DNA from: a bacterium
GTDB taxonomy: Bacteria > UBP18 > UBA7526
NCBI GenBank assembly: GCA_030619985.1
Contig: JAUXAI010000059.1
Coordinates: 1 to 6,615 of the forward strand
Reading direction: 5' to 3'
DNA: 6,615 bases
The notes under the pieces: model-generated
The model's input: the letters and a program-made list of their open reading frames with translations, nothing else
Databases searched by the model: none
What the model was told of the DNA's origin: nothing
Program-made: the position numbers and the translations under genes
In this document: one piece after another, positions 1 through 5,483 of the stretch
Position numbering within the stretch: position 1 is the stretch's first letter
Layout of the letters: every line of letters begins with the position of its first letter

Positions 1-1
1 G

Positions 2-1213
2 AAGCGTATTGAATGGGCAGCCGGGGAGATGCCTGTTTTACGACTCATTAAGAAAGAGTTTATAAAGAAAAAGCCCTTCAAAGGCCTACAAATCGCTGCC
101 TGCCTCCATGTGACGAGTGAGACCGCTATCCTGATGCAGACCCTGAAGGCCGGAGGAGCAACTCCTTATCTCTGTGCCTCCAATCCCCTCTCTACCCAGG
201 ATGATGTGGCGGCCTCCTTAGTAAAACACGACAGGATCAGCGTCTTTGCCATTCACGGGGAGGATAATAGAACCTATTATCAGCATATCAATAACGCTCT
301 GGATGCCCGGCCTAGGATCACTATGGACGATGGGGCAGACCTGGTTACCACCTTGCATACTAAGAGAAAGGATCTGGTAAGGAATATTGTTGGAGGAACG
401 GAGGAGACCACTACCGGGGTGATAAGATTAAAGAGCATGGCAGATAGGGGAATATTGAGATATCCCATCATTGCCGTAAACGATGCCCGGACGAAGCGCT
501 TCTTTGATAATAGGTATGGGACGGGACAGTCAACCATAGATGGTATCTTACGGGCAACGAATAGGCTTCTGGCGGGGAGTAACTTTGTGGTCTGTGGCTA
601 TGGCTGGTGTGGAAGGGGAATTGCTATGAGAGCCAGAGGTATGGGAGCAAAAGTCATCATCACTGAGGTAGATCCCTTAAAGGCCCTGGAGGCAAGTATG
701 GATGGCTATCAGGTGATGCCCCTGGTTGAAGCGGCAAGGATAGGGGATATCTTTATCACCGCAAGCGGGGACATAAACCTTATTGATAAAAGACACTTCA
801 GGGTAATGAAGGACGGGGCGATCGTTGCCAATGCCGGCCACTTCAATGTTGAGATAAATATCCCGGCCTTAAAGAAGATGGCCAAAAGGAAAAGAAGAAT
901 TAGAGAATCAATCGACCAATATCTCCTTCCCAATGGAAAAAGGATCAACCTCCTAGGGGAGGGGAGACTGGTGAACTTGGCCTGTGCTGAGGGACATCCT
1001 CCTACGGTAATGGATATGTCTTTTGCCAATCAGGCTTTATCTGCTGCCTATCTATCAAAGATGAAGGGAGGATTGGAGAAGAGGGTATACCCCGTTCCTT
1101 CCCAGATAGACGAAAGGATCGCCAGGTTGAAGCTCAGATCCTTAGGAATAAGGGTAGACAGACTGACAAAAGAACAAGAGATATACCTCAAATCCTGGGA
1201 GTTAGGAACCTAA
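2..1213 (+). CDS. ahcY: S-adenosylhomocysteinase (SAH hydrolase), 5'-truncated by the window edge
   Basis: NAD-dependent cytosolic enzyme that reversibly splits S-adenosylhomocysteine into adenosine and homocysteine, relieving product inhibition of SAM-dependent methyltransferases. The frame is open to the left edge: codons from base 2 read [20 protein letters not shown], a family-typical N-terminus, so the ATG at 29 is internal and roughly 10-20 residues lie upstream. Visible motifs: TSETAIL near 113-133; DDGADL near 328-345; the catalytic Lys (494-496) and Asp (506-508) in [19 protein letters not shown]; the Rossmann glycine motif GYGWCGRG (596-619) followed by the acidic EVDP that binds the NAD ribose; NAGHFNVEI; and [28 protein letters not shown] and the short C-terminus ending SWELGT, without the Lys/Tyr-containing tail of the human-type enzyme, place it in the archaeal/Thermotoga-like clade. 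Asn replaces the Asp of human-type GHFDVEI. Some clade members act on S-inosylhomocysteine, so the substrate is slightly uncertain. It is convergent with lptG. Confidence 0.96.
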   Translation, partial: KRIEWAAGEMPVLRLIKKEFIKKKPFKGLQIAACLHVTSETAILMQTLKAGGATPYLCASNPLSTQDDVAASLVKHDRISVFAIHGEDNRTYYQHINNALDARPRITMDDGADLVTTLHTKRKDLVRNIVGGTEETTTGVIRLKSMADRGILRYPIIAVNDARTKRFFDNRYGTGQSTIDGILRATNRLLAGSNFVVCGYGWCGRGIAMRARGMGAKVIITEVDPLKALEASMDGYQVMPLVEAARIGDIFITASGDINLIDKRHFRVMKDGAIVANAGHFNVEINIPALKKMAKRKRRIRESIDQYLLPNGKRINLLGEGRLVNLACAEGHPPTVMDMSFANQALSAAYLSKMKGGLEKRVYPVPSQIDERIARLKLRSLGIRVDRLTKEQEIYLKSWELGT

Positions 1214-1229
1214 ATATCCCAAAAGTGAA

Positions 1230-1262
1230 AAGGGGCGGCTCATTTAGAGCCGCCCCTTCTTT
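1230..1262. terminator. Bidirectional intrinsic terminator between ahcY and lptG
   Basis: A perfect 12-bp stem (1230-1241 with 1247-1258), rich in G and C, encloses the 5-base loop ATTTA. On the + strand it starts 17 bases after the ahcY stop and is followed by TTCTTT. On the - strand it follows the lptG stop (1285-1287) by about 26 bases and runs into TTTTCACTTTT. Position between two convergent genes and T-rich tracts on both sides support a shared terminator. The tracts are interrupted by C, so efficiency in either direction is inferred. Confidence 0.9.
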
Positions 1263-1284
1263 AAATATCTGAGAATAATGTCTT

Positions 1285-2358
1285 TTATCTTGCCCGGCGT
1301 AGGAGATATAATCCCAGGCCAATGAAGAGAAAATTGGCTGCCCAGGCGGCAAGAAGAGGAGTTAAAATCCCTACCCTTCCCAGGGAGCGACCGACAGACA
1401 TCCCCCCCCAATAAAGGAAGCCGATGAAGATAGCTATCCCGAAACTGATCAGTCTTCCACTCCTTGGGGAAAAGATGGCCAGGGGAGCACCCACCAAGAG
1501 GATGATGACACAGGCGAAGGGCGAAGCAATCTTCAGATGGAGGTCAACCAAATACCTCCGGACATCATATCCCCCTCTTCTGGACTGAGCGATATATCTT
1601 GCCAGCTGGATAAAGTTCAACTCCTCTGGCTTCTGTATCTCCCGGCTGAAGTCACTTGGCTTAACATCCAGAGGAAGATATTTCTCTTTGAAACCCTCTT
1701 CCTTTAAGATATTCTCTCCTCGCACATCGAACTCCCTCTCTATCCCTTCAATGAAGTACCAGCCTCCATTACTGTATAGCCCCTTCTGGGCATCTATTCT
1801 CCTTGCTAAGCTACCATCCGGGCGCCGGGCCAAAATCTGGATATAACGCATCTGGCTCTTCTCTCCGTCAAAGGTCTTCATATAGATGAGGTATTGATGG
1901 TCCGGGCTATAGAAAGCAACATTATCTCTCCTCTCATACTCCGGCCGCTCATCCATCCTGGTCTGTTCAAACCTCTTGACCTTCATGTTGAGGGGAGGAA
2001 TGATGGATTCATTCAGGATGAGGGTGAGGAAGCTGATAACTAATGCTAAGCCCAACATGGGAACCAAAATACGCCTGAAAGATATCCCGCCAGCCTTCAT
2101 GGCGATGAGTTCGTAGTTCTTGGAGAGATTCCCCAGAGACCACAGCCCAGCGAGAAGCACCGTTACTGGCGCGAACTGGGCCAGGAAGAAAGGGGTACGA
2201 TAGAGCAAGTAGTGGATCATCACCCCCCACCCCAAGCGCTGTATATGGTCCAGTTCCTCAAAGAGTTGGGAGATGAATATCAGAGCAGTGAAGATCAAGA
2301 GACAGGAGACGAAAGGCCTTAAAAGCTCCTTTATTAAGTAACGATCTAGGATACGCAT
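1285..2358 (-). CDS. lptG: LPS export ABC transporter permease LptG (YjgP/YjgQ family)
   Basis: Inner-membrane permease subunit that with LptF and the LptB ATPase extracts lipopolysaccharide from the inner membrane and passes it to the Lpt bridge. The 357-residue length fits the family (about 350-370). Layout: short cytoplasmic N-terminus MRILDRYLIKEL; hydrophobic segments at about 15-36, 58-78 and 98-118; a polar periplasmic beta-jellyroll-type region at about 125-265; and three more segments at about 277-297, 303-323 and 333-353. The cytoplasmic stretch SLGNLSKNYELIAMKAGG (about 74-91) is the conserved coupling region after helix 2 and is the strongest family signature. The ATG lies 1 base after the lptF stop, with GAGGT as a ribosome site just upstream and overlapping that stop, so the two are probably translationally coupled. 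Assignment as LptG rather than LptF rests on being second in the pair (E. coli order) and on sequence feel; the two paralogues are alike. Confidence 0.88.
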   Translation of the reverse strand: MRILDRYLIKELLRPFVSCLLIFTALIFISQLFEELDHIQRLGWGVMIHYLLYRTPFFLAQFAPVTVLLAGLWSLGNLSKNYELIAMKAGGISFRRILVPMLGLALVISFLTLILNESIIPPLNMKVKRFEQTRMDERPEYERRDNVAFYSPDHQYLIYMKTFDGEKSQMRYIQILARRPDGSLARRIDAQKGLYSNGGWYFIEGIEREFDVRGENILKEEGFKEKYLPLDVKPSDFSREIQKPEELNFIQLARYIAQSRRGGYDVRRYLVDLHLKIASPFACVIILLVGAPLAIFSPRSGRLISFGIAIFIGFLYWGGMSVGRSLGRVGILTPLLAAWAANFLFIGLGLYLLRRAR

Positions 2359-2359
2359 G

Positions 2360-3460
2360 CTACCTCTTCACCATCCTCACTAAGAGAAATATTCCGGTTA
2401 TCCCTAAGAAGAGGTTAGGGAGCCAGATGGCCAGGCCCGGAGGAAGGGTTCCCATTCTACCCAGATGCTCTCCCGCCAGCATGATGAAATAATAGACAAA
2501 GGTCAGGCAGAAACTGATGACGAAGCCGATGGACTTAGCACTGCGGTGGGTCTTTATCCCCAGGGGAACCCCAATCAGGATGAAGGCCAGGGGAGCGAAG
2601 GCGAAGGAAAACCTCTTGTGAAGCTTGACCAGCTGCCATCTGGGAACCTGTTCTCGACTGCGAACCTCTCTAATATGTCCCCAGAGTTCTTTTGTGGTCA
2701 TCTCTTCCAAGCGCTTCGCCGTCTCTTCGCGTTTAAGAGAACCATGGATGTCCAGGTTGGTGAAATGAGTGGCGAAGAATAGGATATGGTAGCGCTCGGG
2801 ATGCTTGGCATCTGCAGTATGCATCGTTCCACTGAAGAGCTTAATCCCCACTTCTAACTTTTCTGGATCGGAGACCAGCTTTCCTCTCTGAGCAAAGATG
2901 GTTCTGGGAGAACCCTCCTCACTCAATTGATATAGAGTGACCTTGAACATCTCCCCCGTTCTTTCATCCAGCTCCTCGGTGTGCAGGATGAGGCCATCGA
3001 AGTCCGAGATCCAGATTCTGGGCTGGAGGATGACGCTGGCCTGCTTATCAACGATATCAAAGTAGAGGCTCCTGAAGGCATACTTACTTCTGGGGGAGAT
3101 GAGGCTATTGAAGAGGGTCAGAAAGATACTCAAGGTCAGGCCGATGACCAGTACTGGCCGCACCAGGACCCAGAGATTAGTGCCCGAGGCCTGGATGGCA
3201 GTAATCTCATTATCCTGAGATAGGCGGCCAAAGGAAAGCAATACTGCTACCAAAATGGCCATGGGGATGATGAACATGAGGAAGTAAGGAAGGACATAGA
3301 GAAAGAGCCGCCCCACAATCCCTATGCTCACTCCCTTGTAAATGACCAGATCGGTGAGTTCTATGATCTGTTGCATGAGCATAACGAAGGTAAAGATTCC
3401 TAAGCCCAGAAAGAAAGGCCCTACTAATTCCTTACAGATATAACGCCTTAAAATCCTCAT
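2360..3460 (-). CDS. lptF: LPS export ABC transporter permease LptF (YjgP/YjgQ family)
   Basis: Partner permease of LptG in the LptB2FG lipopolysaccharide extractor of the inner membrane. It has 366 residues. Hydrophobic segments lie at about 13-35, 53-78, 98-120, 285-302, 309-330 and 341-363, with a polar, strand-rich periplasmic domain between the third and fourth. The coupling motif SFGRLSQDNEITAIQASG (76-93) is typical, as is the later LHKRFSFAFAPLAFILIGVPLG (about 280-301), with basic residues preceding helix 4. Its N-terminus MRILRRYICKEL matches the paralogous start of LptG, supporting the ATG at 3460. Stops occur in every frame of the leader, so no upstream extension is possible. No strong Shine-Dalgarno is visible: the leader is an A/G-rich octamer repeat, with the nearest GGAAA more than 25 bases upstream. 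First gene of a two-gene operon with its own promoter. Confidence 0.9.
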   Translation of the reverse strand: MRILRRYICKELVGPFFLGLGIFTFVMLMQQIIELTDLVIYKGVSIGIVGRLFLYVLPYFLMFIIPMAILVAVLLSFGRLSQDNEITAIQASGTNLWVLVRPVLVIGLTLSIFLTLFNSLISPRSKYAFRSLYFDIVDKQASVILQPRIWISDFDGLILHTEELDERTGEMFKVTLYQLSEEGSPRTIFAQRGKLVSDPEKLEVGIKLFSGTMHTADAKHPERYHILFFATHFTNLDIHGSLKREETAKRLEEMTTKELWGHIREVRSREQVPRWQLVKLHKRFSFAFAPLAFILIGVPLGIKTHRSAKSIGFVISFCLTFVYYFIMLAGEHLGRMGTLPPGLAIWLPNLFLGITGIFLLVRMVKR

Positions 3461-3498
3461 TTTTACTTTTCTACTTTCTTACTCTTCTACTTTCCTAC
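3459..3498 (-). repeat. Octanucleotide tandem repeat forming the lptF leader
   Basis: Five 8-base units, read on the - strand as GTAGGAAA, GTAGAAGA, GTAAGAAA, GTAGAAAA and GTAAAAAT. Each starts GTAG or GTAA and the rest is almost pure A/G. The last unit runs into the lptF start codon. The array fills the space between the predicted transcription start (about 3500) and the ATG, so it is essentially the whole 5' untranslated region. Each unit carries TAG or TAA and 8 is not a multiple of 3, so stops fall in all frames. Copy-number change would alter leader length but not the protein. Confidence 0.85.
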
Positions 3499-3506
3499 TT
3501 ATACAT

Positions 3507-3535
3507 AGTATACCTCAACCAAATTAATTTTGCAA
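3507..3535 (-). promoter_or_regulatory. Sigma-70-type promoter of lptF-lptG
   Basis: On the - strand, TTGCAA (3535-3530) is separated by exactly 17 bases from TATACT (3512-3507), a good -35/-10 pair. The predicted start is at about 3500, giving a leader of about 40 bases. The -10 hexamer is identical to that of the gap promoter in this window, which strengthens both calls. Confidence 0.72.
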
Positions 3536-3553
3536 ATTCTATCTTTCAGAATA

Positions 3554-3653
3554 CCCCCCGTTAGAGATAGCCCCGACCCTGCCGGGGCGTGCTTCTCTAT
3601 TATTCTTGACTTAAAGAGTTAATTATTTTCTTGCTTTATCATTTCTAACGGGG
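3554..3653. repeat. 100-bp TA-flanked inverted-repeat element (MITE- or REP-like)
   Basis: The left end CCCCCCGTTAGAGAT is mirrored by the right end ATTTCTAACGGGG; ten bases are perfectly complementary (3556-3565 with 3644-3653) and the match continues imperfectly inward. A TA dinucleotide abuts each end (3552-3553 and 3654-3655), as expected of an insertion at TA by IS630/mariner-type transposition. Inside the left half is a GC hairpin: GCCCCG (3570-3575) with CGGGGC (3583-3588), loop ACCCTGC, extended by TAGAGA (3562-3567) with TCTCTA (3594-3599). It encodes no protein. It sits between the lptF promoter and comF, and its right end supplies the bases just upstream of comF. A regulatory cruciform is the alternative; copy number in the genome would decide. 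Confidence 0.6.
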
Positions 3654-3665
3654 TAAAATGTAGCT

Positions 3666-4388
3666 ATGAACCTTATCAAAACTCTTTTAAGTCTAATCTT
3701 TCCCTTAGAATGCAGAATCTGCAAGAAAACTTTAGAAGCAGGGAATCTCACCTATATCTGTTCAGAATGCTTTGCTAAGATTAGATTCATTGAAGGGCCC
3801 CGTTGCCTCAAATGCGGCCGACCTTTAAGACCTTTTGAAAATAGGATCTGTAAGGATTGCCAAAAAGAGAAACGTTACTTCAAAAGGATATATTCTATGG
3901 GCCTCTATCAGGGAGTGCTGAGGGAGACCATTCTGCTTCTCAAGTATCAAAGACTAAAAGCCCTGATTTCACCCTTGGGAAAGCTACTCCTAAGATATTG
4001 CCAAGAAAATCTAAAAATGGATGATTTTGATTTAATTCTCCCCGTCCCCCTCTTCAGGAGCAAGAAGAAAGAGAGGGAATTCAATCAGGCTGAGGCCTTT
4101 GCCCGGATAATCGCCAAACATTACTCTCTTCCCCTTTCCCAGGGAAATCTATTAAGAATAAGAGACACTAGAGGAATGAGTAACTTGAACCCTGAAGAGA
4201 GGAGAAGGAATATAAAGGATGCTTTCCTGGTTAGTAAGAAAGAGGAGATTAAGAATAAGAGAATTCTTCTTATAGACGATATCTGCACTACTACTACCAC
4301 TGTCGCTGAATGTAGTAAAATTCTGTTTACTGCTGAAGCAAGGGAAATAACAGTCCTCACCTTAGCCCGAACAATTCCAAAAATTTGA
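3666..4388 (+). CDS. comF: ComF family phosphoribosyltransferase-like protein with double zinc ribbon
   Basis: Cytosolic protein of the ComF/GntX family. ComF is needed for DNA uptake in naturally competent bacteria but is widespread elsewhere, and its biochemical reaction is not settled. The 240 residues are normal length. Residues 1-70 hold four cysteine pairs (C16/C19, C32/C35, C47/C50, C62/C65), consistent with a double zinc ribbon. A type I phosphoribosyltransferase fold follows, with LILPVPLF (about 123-130), EFNQAEAFARIIAKH, and RNIKDAF before the PRPP-loop region ILLIDDICTTTTTVAECSKIL (about 200-220). The usual loop is DDhhTTGxT; here residues 208-212 are all Thr and the glycine is missing. 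The usual RGFNQAE reads REFNQAE, and the usual TxxQ segment reads TRGMSNL. The gene reads more AT-rich by eye than its neighbours and has no clear Shine-Dalgarno (only GGGGT 11 bases upstream). Divergent or possibly catalytically impaired; family assignment is firm, function is not. Confidence 0.88.
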   Translation: MNLIKTLLSLIFPLECRICKKTLEAGNLTYICSECFAKIRFIEGPRCLKCGRPLRPFENRICKDCQKEKRYFKRIYSMGLYQGVLRETILLLKYQRLKALISPLGKLLLRYCQENLKMDDFDLILPVPLFRSKKKEREFNQAEAFARIIAKHYSLPLSQGNLLRIRDTRGMSNLNPEERRRNIKDAFLVSKKEEIKNKRILLIDDICTTTTTVAECSKILFTAEAREITVLTLARTIPKI

Positions 4389-4413
4389 CTTATCCTCAAA
4401 GGTATGATATACT
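4385..4413 (+). promoter_or_regulatory. Main sigma-70-type promoter of gap-pgk
   Basis: TTGACT (4385-4390), 17 bases, TATACT (4408-4413). The -35 overlaps the comF stop codon TGA (4386-4388), so gap has its own promoter although it lies close behind comF on the same strand. Expected transcription start is about 4420, leaving a leader of about 60 bases. No intrinsic terminator separates comF from gap, so some read-through is likely. Confidence 0.78.
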
Positions 4414-4436
4414 TAATAAATTAAGAATACTATACT
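4412..4436 (+). promoter_or_regulatory. Start-site palindrome and second -10 box of gap
   Basis: CTTAATAAATTAAG (4412-4425) is a perfect inverted repeat (6-base arms, 2-base centre) that overlaps the end of the first -10 and the predicted start site, a common place for a repressor operator. A second TATACT at 4431-4436 repeats the first -10 hexamer 23 bases downstream but has no convincing -35. The symmetry and repeat are seen directly; an operator role is inference and no regulator is recognisable from the sequence. Confidence 0.4.
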
Positions 4437-4450
4437 TCGCAGGAAAAATT

Positions 4451-4477
4451 TAGCTTTTTGTGAAGCTACAAAGGAGG
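4451..4477 (+). promoter_or_regulatory. Gap leader hairpin and strong ribosome binding site
   Basis: AAGGAGG (4471-4477) lies 5 bases before the gap ATG, the strongest Shine-Dalgarno in the window, and fixes the start. Just upstream TAGCTT (4451-4456) pairs with AAGCTA (4463-4468) around a 6-base loop. An overlapping alternative, TTTGT (4457-4461) with ACAAA (4468-4472), cannot form at the same time and would reach the edge of the ribosome site. TTGTGAA resembles one half of a Rex operator, but the other half is incomplete. Confidence 0.5.
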
Positions 4478-4482
4478 CGCTT

Positions 4483-5481
4483 ATGGTGAGGGTAGGAATC
4501 AACGGATTTGGGAGGATCGGTCGTCTGGCTTTGAAGGCTGGATTGGAGAAAAAAGGTTTAGACTTCGTTGCAGTCAATGACTTAACGGATGCTAAGACTT
4601 TAGCCCACCTCTTCAAATATGATTCGACCTTCGGTATCTTTCCCGGAGAAGTAAAGGCAAAGGATGATACTTTAACCATCAACGGTAGGAAGATTAGGGT
4701 ATTGAGCGAGAAGAACCCGGTCCTCCTCCCCTGGAAGGAACTGGGAGTAGAAGTAGTCATCGAATCCACAGGAAAGTTCCGGGATAGAGCGGGAGCAGAG
4801 AAACACCTAAAAGCCGGGGCAAAGAAGGTGATAATCTCTGCTCCAGCAAAGGGTGAGGATATCACTATTGTCCTGGGAGTGAATGAGGGGGAGTATGATC
4901 CAGAAAAACATCATATCATATCCAATGCCTCCTGCACCACAAACTGTCTGGCACCAGTAGCCAAGGTATTGTTGGATAATTTTGGGATTAGAAGAGGACT
5001 GATGACCACCATCCACTCCTATACTAATGATCAAGTTATCCTGGACTCCCCCCATAAGGATTTGAGGAGAGCAAGAGCAGCAGCCCTCTCCATGATCCCT
5101 ACCACTACCGGAGCGGCAAAGGCCACCGCCTTAACCCTACCCCAGTTAAAAGAGAAGATAGATGGCCTGGCAATAAGGGTTCCCACACCGAATGTCTCTT
5201 TGGTTGATTTCGTCTGTGAGTTGGAGAGGGAGGCAATCAAGGAAGAAGTAAACCATGCCTTCAAGAAGGCCTCAGAAGGTAAACTATCCCATATCCTGGA
5301 GTATACTGAGGAACCTTTGGTCTCCCGGGATTTTAATGGAAATTCTCACTCCGCCATTGTGGATGGTCTATCTACCTATGTCATAGATAGGAATCTAGTG
5401 AAAGTTTTAGCCTGGTATGATAACGAGTGGGGATATTCCCACCGCTTAGTGGAGTTGGTAGAGTATATCAGTGAGAAGTAA
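4483..5481 (+). CDS. gap: Type I glyceraldehyde-3-phosphate dehydrogenase
   Basis: Cytosolic glycolytic/gluconeogenic enzyme: glyceraldehyde 3-phosphate + NAD+ + phosphate to 1,3-bisphosphoglycerate + NADH. The 332-residue length is standard. The N-terminal Rossmann domain begins [11 protein letters not shown] (4-14); Asp33 in VAVNDLTD is the ribose-binding acid expected of an NAD-preferring enzyme. The catalytic segment SNASCTTNC has the nucleophile Cys151; the base His178 lies in [21 protein letters not shown] (190-200), PTTTGAAKA (206-214), [11 protein letters not shown] (232-242) and [11 protein letters not shown] (311-321) are all intact, so it should be active. The residue before Pro190 is Ser; this position influences NAD/NADP preference, so strict NAD use is not certain. 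First gene of a gap-pgk operon, with 2 bases between its stop and the pgk ATG, and with its own promoter and strong ribosome site. Confidence 0.98.
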   Translation: MVRVGINGFGRIGRLALKAGLEKKGLDFVAVNDLTDAKTLAHLFKYDSTFGIFPGEVKAKDDTLTINGRKIRVLSEKNPVLLPWKELGVEVVIESTGKFRDRAGAEKHLKAGAKKVIISAPAKGEDITIVLGVNEGEYDPEKHHIISNASCTTNCLAPVAKVLLDNFGIRRGLMTTIHSYTNDQVILDSPHKDLRRARAAALSMIPTTTGAAKATALTLPQLKEKIDGLAIRVPTPNVSLVDFVCELEREAIKEEVNHAFKKASEGKLSHILEYTEEPLVSRDFNGNSHSAIVDGLSTYVIDRNLVKVLAWYDNEWGYSHRLVELVEYISEK

Positions 5482-5483
5482 AA

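Noticed and set aside
280-1029. Minus-strand open frames of 85 and 106 codons opposite ahcY
   Set aside because: Shadows of the strongly conserved ahcY frame, without promoter, ribosome site or recognisable domain.
2465-3223. Plus-strand open frames of 105 and 80 codons opposite lptF
   Set aside because: Antisense shadows of a well-supported membrane protein gene; low-complexity acidic translations with no family resemblance.
3570-3588. GC hairpin GCCCCG/CGGGGC as a transcription terminator
   Set aside because: No T-tract follows on either strand and no gene ends towards it; it is better explained as part of the inverted-repeat element.
3606-3642. Possible comF promoter: TTGACT at 3606-3611 and TATCAT at 3637-3642
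   Set aside because: The spacer is 25 bases, too long for a sigma-70 pair, and no -10 lies at 16-19 bases from TTGACT. The comF promoter is left unassigned.
3658-3663. ATGTAG start-stop just before comF
   Set aside because: A minimal start-stop can affect initiation, but there is no ribosome site for it and it is in a different frame from comF; chance is likely.
4458-4471. Rex redox-repressor operator before gap
   Set aside because: Only the left half TTGTGAA matches; the right half TACAA is shortened and the overall length is not that of a Rex site. Kept only as a remark.
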